From contig DAISWO010000002.1 of assembly GCA_036826295.1 (NCBI GenBank), positions 124,001-188,000 on the forward strand: a stretch of 64,000 nt of DNA. Reading direction: 5' to 3'. The notes under the pieces were generated by a model. The model saw nothing but the letters and a program-made list of their open reading frames with translations. It had not been told where the DNA came from and made no database searches. Made by a program: the position numbers and the translations under genes. Below, piece by piece: positions 60,583 to 64,000 of the stretch. This stretch comes from DAISWO01 sp036826295. Its GTDB lineage: Bacteria > Patescibacteriota > Saccharimonadia > Saccharimonadales > JAGQNJ01. How positions within the stretch are numbered: the stretch's first letter is position 1; each line of letters begins with the position of its first letter.

Positions 60583-60686
60583 TCGAACCTTGGTCGTAAA
60601 TAGCCTGATGGCTGTTTACGTTTTACTTACTAGTCTGTATGCGCGTTGGCTACGCCAACTAGTCGCTAACAGAAAATGAACAGTCC
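60583..60686 (+). repeat. tRNA-tail-associated repeat, copy 2
   Basis: Near identical to 15216-15319, including the CGTAAA(C/T)AG/CTGTTTACG and GTTGGC-TAC-GCCAAC hairpins. It follows a tRNA-type terminator just as copy 1 does. Together with 60533-60568 it accounts for most of the 316-nt gap 60448-60763; 60687-60763 shows nothing recognisable. Confidence 0.8.
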
Positions 60687-60763
60687 GACCCCAGAAAATT
60701 CAATATATTAATGAAGTTTGTTAATTAATTGTCTTAGAGCATGATTATCGAATCAAATTACTA

Positions 60764-61003
60764 TTAACCAAGCCCTGCGGGGCCCATCAAATCCTCCATA
60801 GTTAGTGGGGTGCTCCGCGCCTCGGTATTATGATGTAGATAACTATCAATCACAGGCTGCAACATCAGTTGCATGCGATTAACCCTTTCTACTAGCTCCT
60901 CCTTTAACGCTTCATCTGGAATCTGGTCAGTTATTCTACTGAGCTCAACAAGTTCCTGAGTGTATGCACCTGTTGAAAATTCTGGTAATTCTTCTACTCC
61001 CAT
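60764..61003 (-). CDS. Small hypothetical protein
   Basis: 79 residues, acidic, helical (VELSRITDQIPDEALKEELV, RVNRMQLMLQPVID), ending in MEDLMGPAGLG. AAGGAGC lies 7-13 nt upstream of the ATG, supporting a real gene. No family recognised. Confidence 0.6.
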   Translation of the reverse strand: MGVEELPEFSTGAYTQELVELSRITDQIPDEALKEELVERVNRMQLMLQPVIDSYLHHNTEARSTPLTMEDLMGPAGLG

Positions 61004-61113
61004 ACTGCTCCTTTCAAGGATTAATAGTCATAACTATGTATCAAGTTTTCAATTATAAATTCTCTAGGTCATATTATACCTAAACCTAGTTAATTTTCTT
61101 ATTTTTTAATTGA

Positions 61114-61743
61114 TTAGGATTTTTTGTTTGCAACTACATAAAGCCGTTCGATATCCAAATACCCGGTACTCTCAATAATCGTATCTAAAACAAAATTTGC
61201 ATCTCTAATTTGCTCGGCTAAACTGTCAGGTTGCCACAAGCAGAAATAACGTTCTTCATCTAGTTTGTCTGATGTCCAGTATTCGCCATCTCCACGCCGT
61301 ACACAAAATCCTAAAGTGCCGTCTTCATTAGTTGCTCCATGAACTTTATTCAATATGCCCTCAAATTGCTGCCTAGTAAAATGCTCAAAGACTGCATCGG
61401 CAAAGATAAGGTCATATTTTCCAGGAAATGGGTCCGTTAGCGCGTTAAAATACTGAGCCTTAAGACCTCTACTAGCCAGTTCACCCAAGAATCCCGGTGC
61501 TCCATCGGAGCACTGTACAGTTAGACCTCTAGATTCCATGTACTGAGCATCCCGTCCAAAACCACTTCCGATTTCAAATATATCGCTGTCAGCATTTACC
61601 TTATCGATTAAAAGATCAAGCCATAGCTTTGTATCGCCAATAGTATCCTTCGGTGTAAGTTCTATAAATTTATCAACATTTCTTTCGTACGCACCGAGCG
61701 TTCTTTCGTTAGGATCCATTTCGATACAATAATACTTATCCAC
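61114..61743 (-). CDS. SAM-dependent methyltransferase (class I)
   Basis: About 209 residues from GTG 61743; ATG 61719 is an alternative start with a TATTAT -10 nine bases before it. Motif I is FEIGSGFGRDAQY, the acidic post-motif CSDGAPGFL, and motif IV LIFADAVFEHFTR. Small-molecule type. Divergent from the S51 peptidase gene at 61784. Substrate unknown. Confidence 0.85.
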   Translation of the reverse strand: MDKYYCIEMDPNERTLGAYERNVDKFIELTPKDTIGDTKLWLDLLIDKVNADSDIFEIGSGFGRDAQYMESRGLTVQCSDGAPGFLGELASRGLKAQYFNALTDPFPGKYDLIFADAVFEHFTRQQFEGILNKVHGATNEDGTLGFCVRRGDGEYWTSDKLDEERYFCLWQPDSLAEQIRDANFVLDTIIESTGYLDIERLYVVANKKS

Positions 61744-61783
61744 ATATTAGTCAAACCTTAGACCGATATGTATAATTAGGCTA

Positions 61784-62416
61784 ATGTCTGGTTCAATCAT
61801 CCTCTCCGGCGGTGGAGATAGTAAACAAGCGTCTGATATCAACAGGTTTCTTTACGATCAAATGAAATCTAAAACTTCATTGAGCTCGCTGTATATACCA
61901 CTCGCGCTAAAAGAAGATTATTTTGATAGTGCAGAGCAATGGTTCCGAAGTGAACACCCGTACTTGGAAAAGATCACAGTTGTTAGAAATAAACAAGATG
62001 CTGAAAAGGCAATGAAAAAACACTATGCTTTGATATATATAGGAGGCGGCAACACAGGCAAGTTACTCTATCAACTAAAGGAGTACTCATTAGATCAATA
62101 CATAATCACTCAACTAAGTAGTGGTACTATTATTTACGGCGGTAGTGCGGGAGCGATTGTACTCGGTAAAACAATTACCACTGCCCCCGAAAAAGAATAT
62201 GAGAAAGATAAAGATAATAGGGGTTTAAATCTTTTGGGGAATTACTCAATAATACCGCATTTTGAAAGCAAATTTAGTAAACATCATTTTAACGAAGCAA
62301 AGAAGTATGGAACAAAGTTGCTAGGAATAAGTGAAAGTTCTGGTGTAATTTTTAAGGGAGGAAAGATAGTTTCTGAGGTTAATAAAAAAGGAATCAATAA
62401 ATTTATTAATTACTAG
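61784..62416 (+). CDS. Peptidase family S51 protein
   Basis: 210 residues. IYIGGGNTGKLLYQL and IYGGSAGAIVLG (nucleophile Ser) are present, then YSIIPHFESKFSKHH with the His. The -10 TATAAT (61771-61776) is 7 nt before the ATG. Close in wording to the truncated gene at 63426 (LYIPLAL/LYIPHAM, GGSAG). It ends overlapping the convergent AlaRS-like gene by 4 nt. Confidence 0.88.
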   Translation: MSGSIILSGGGDSKQASDINRFLYDQMKSKTSLSSLYIPLALKEDYFDSAEQWFRSEHPYLEKITVVRNKQDAEKAMKKHYALIYIGGGNTGKLLYQLKEYSLDQYIITQLSSGTIIYGGSAGAIVLGKTITTAPEKEYEKDKDNRGLNLLGNYSIIPHFESKFSKHHFNEAKKYGTKLLGISESSGVIFKGGKIVSEVNKKGINKFINY

Positions 62417-63423
62417 CCTTCTAATTGTAATGAGTAACGCTTAGCAAATAATTCGGGGTCTTCTGAAAGATTCATTTTGGCTTTTGATTTAGTGCCACTT
62501 ATGCGTAGATTGTTTAAGTTTATATTGCGCCAAATTTCACTCCTCACAGTCTCTACCGTCACTCCGTTTGAAGTGATCACGCCACCCATCCGACTCCAAA
62601 ATTGATAGGTAGAGTCATCGTGTGCTAAAGCATCTAAATACAGCTCTGATTCAGGGCTAGATACTGGCAAAAGCTTAGCTAATCTTCTTAACTGATAACC
62701 CTGATTGTTATTAGAGGGTATTACTTTATTAGACGCAATTAAGACTGCCCCGCGAAATGCATCTACGCTCACTACATTATCGTCATCTATTGCGGGAATA
62801 CCAGTTGTTTCTTGTAGAAAATGAGGCGAACAGCCAAACAATAAGCGCTCCAAGCCCCCACCCATTTCAGACATGGTCATACTTGATCCATCTGATAGTC
62901 GAATATCGTGGAATAACGAATCGCCGACGTCTAAGTCGTCTATTAAATAATTCTCTTGAAGAGTGGTATATTCTAGACCATCACGTAAATATGTCTCTTC
63001 TTGTCGCTCATGTCTTTCAACGTTCTTTCCCGAAACAGAGGACAATAAATCTGCGAACTCCTCTCTTGCAACATTATGATCTGGCAACGATGTATTTAAT
63101 TGCATAGAGCCGAAATTGATAAAACTGGTATACGAACCGAGCTTGACTCCTGGGAGATAGTTCATCCTAACGACTGGTTGTGAAATAACATATGACTTAT
63201 CAGTGGGCTGGAGGTCTCCAAAGATAAATTGATTCATGTATTGGATGCCCGAAGAAGTGAATAAAGTAGAGTCTCCGTCATTACGGATCAAAGGCAAGGG
63301 CTCAACATACTCGGTCTCCGGATATATACCAGCAAGACTTAGCAAAACACCACAATAGTCATCACTGAACGAGTAACAGCTAATCCTGTCTTGTAAAGCG
63401 ATAAACTCTTCTTTATTATCCAT
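62413..63423 (-). CDS. Stand-alone AlaRS-like class II synthetase catalytic domain
   Basis: 336 residues against ~870 for AlaRS. STLFTSSGIQYMNQFIFGD matches the AlaRS N-terminal TNAGMxQF region, SYTSFINFGSMQLN the motif-2 region, and MSEMGGGLERLLFG class II motif 3. There are no tRNA-recognition, editing or C-Ala domains. It starts two bases after the stop of an S51 peptidase gene, so the two form an operon. It may adenylate an amino acid for a use other than translation. Confidence 0.65.
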   Translation of the reverse strand: MDNKEEFIALQDRISCYSFSDDYCGVLLSLAGIYPETEYVEPLPLIRNDGDSTLFTSSGIQYMNQFIFGDLQPTDKSYVISQPVVRMNYLPGVKLGSYTSFINFGSMQLNTSLPDHNVAREEFADLLSSVSGKNVERHERQEETYLRDGLEYTTLQENYLIDDLDVGDSLFHDIRLSDGSSMTMSEMGGGLERLLFGCSPHFLQETTGIPAIDDDNVVSVDAFRGAVLIASNKVIPSNNNQGYQLRRLAKLLPVSSPESELYLDALAHDDSTYQFWSRMGGVITSNGVTVETVRSEIWRNINLNNLRISGTKSKAKMNLSEDPELFAKRYSLQLEG

Positions 63424-63425
63424 AA

Positions 63426-64000
63426 TTAGCTTCTTATAGTCCTAGTATTACTCTCATTTATAGCATTTAACTCACCCGAGCCGTTGAAAATCAATCCAGA
63501 GTCTTCGCTTAACGCAATGATCCCGATGTGATAGGCCTGTGCGAGAGTGTCCAAAGATCGATCTTCTTCTTCGGTCCCTAGATAATGTGGCCTGAAACTC
63601 CAACCATCACAAAGATCTAAACCATCATGCTGTAACGACATAAATACTTCTGGATAACGCAATACTTCTCTTGAGGAGACTAATGATTTACCAAGTACAA
63701 CGCCACCTGCGCTACCACCATAAAGAACACCGCCACCTTGTAAAAACGAGCTAAGATAACCATTGTCTATGCCTAATTCGAGAAGATTGTCTCGCAACCT
63801 GTGGCAATAACCACCGCCCATGTAAATTGAGTCATAATCTCCGTCAATATCATCTTTTGTTTGCAGTAGTTTGGCTGAACTAAAAAATTTGTAAGCGCCC
63901 AAAAACCACTCGAACGCGCTGGCGTGCCTTGAAGACTCCATAGCATGGGGGATATACAAACAAGAAGAATTATAGCTACTATCAAGAACTAACTTCTCGT
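63426..64000 (-). CDS. Peptidase family S51 protein, 5' end outside window
   Basis: The frame is open to the window edge (upstream residues read EKLVLDSSYNSSCLYIPHAM), so the start is outside. IYMGGGYCHRL and LYGGSAGGVVLG are the S51 motifs and FRPHYLGTEEED holds the His. First gene of an operon with the AlaRS-like protein. Confidence 0.85.
   Translation of the reverse strand, partial: EKLVLDSSYNSSCLYIPHAMESSRHASAFEWFLGAYKFFSSAKLLQTKDDIDGDYDSIYMGGGYCHRLRDNLLELGIDNGYLSSFLQGGGVLYGGSAGGVVLGKSLVSSREVLRYPEVFMSLQHDGLDLCDGWSFRPHYLGTEEEDRSLDTLAQAYHIGIIALSEDSGLIFNGSGELNAINESNTRTIRS

Noticed and set aside
1..64000. TGA recoded as glycine
   Set aside because: Several genes end with TGA in ATGA or GTGA overlaps (for example 1880, 4385, 16560, 59267) and no coding frame needs read-through of TGA.

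Overview
This window is chromosomal DNA from a small-genome, AT-leaning bacterium. It is most likely a member of the Candidate Phyla Radiation, and the best fit is Candidatus Saccharibacteria (TM7). The grounds are tight gene packing with many ATGA/TAATG overlaps, many short lineage-specific proteins, a lower-glycolysis trio (gpmA, a D-lactate-type dehydrogenase, eno), type IV pilin, VKOR, a sortase with a LAXTG-type substrate, a cadmium-carbonic-anhydrase-like protein, an F1Fo ATP synthase, and a large-serine-recombinase remnant at a tRNA gene. TGA is read as a stop throughout, which argues against the TGA-recoding CPR lineages. The assignment is inference; no rRNA gene is present to confirm it.

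Bases 1-14,960 are an accessory block lying between two VanY-type carboxypeptidase genes. It carries a DpnII-type (GATC) restriction-modification pair, a five-gene operon built around a PLD-helicase and a DndD/SMC-like ATPase (a likely defence system), TspO, a transglutaminase-like protein and several orphan genes. At least six copies of a roughly 200-350 nt structured intergenic element are scattered between these genes in both orientations. Its helices keep their pairing while their sequence changes, which points to selection at the RNA or folded-DNA level.

Bases 15,000-33,600 are mostly housekeeping: tRNA-Gln, a deaminase/RibD-reductase pair, Nudix, PAP2 and histidine phosphatases, a surface-protein/sortase locus, glycolytic genes, pilin, VKOR, a UvrD-type helicase-nuclease, an aquaporin and a CDCA-like protein. 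Bases 33,700-42,200 hold the complete ATP synthase operon on the minus strand (order B-E-F-H-A-G-D-C). Five unrelated small ORFs sit between canonical subunit genes and are translationally coupled to them. A 10-N assembly gap interrupts atpD.

Bases 42,300-51,610 contain a redoxin, a corrinoid adenosyltransferase-like protein, HNH and ParB-like proteins, a CIRCE-controlled HSP20, a nuclease, a glycosyltransferase, a glycosidase-like protein and smpB behind a folded leader RNA. Bases 51,670-60,560 look like a genomic island at tRNA-Asn. It holds a recombinase remnant, a type III restriction system with an XRE regulator and palindromic operators, and a hydrolase/peptidase/kinase operon. The far end has a methyltransferase, two more S51 peptidases and a stand-alone AlaRS-like catalytic domain.

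Across the window, about twenty genes have a -10 hexamer 6-9 nt before the start codon. Transcription would then begin at or next to the ATG, so leaderless mRNAs appear common in this organism.
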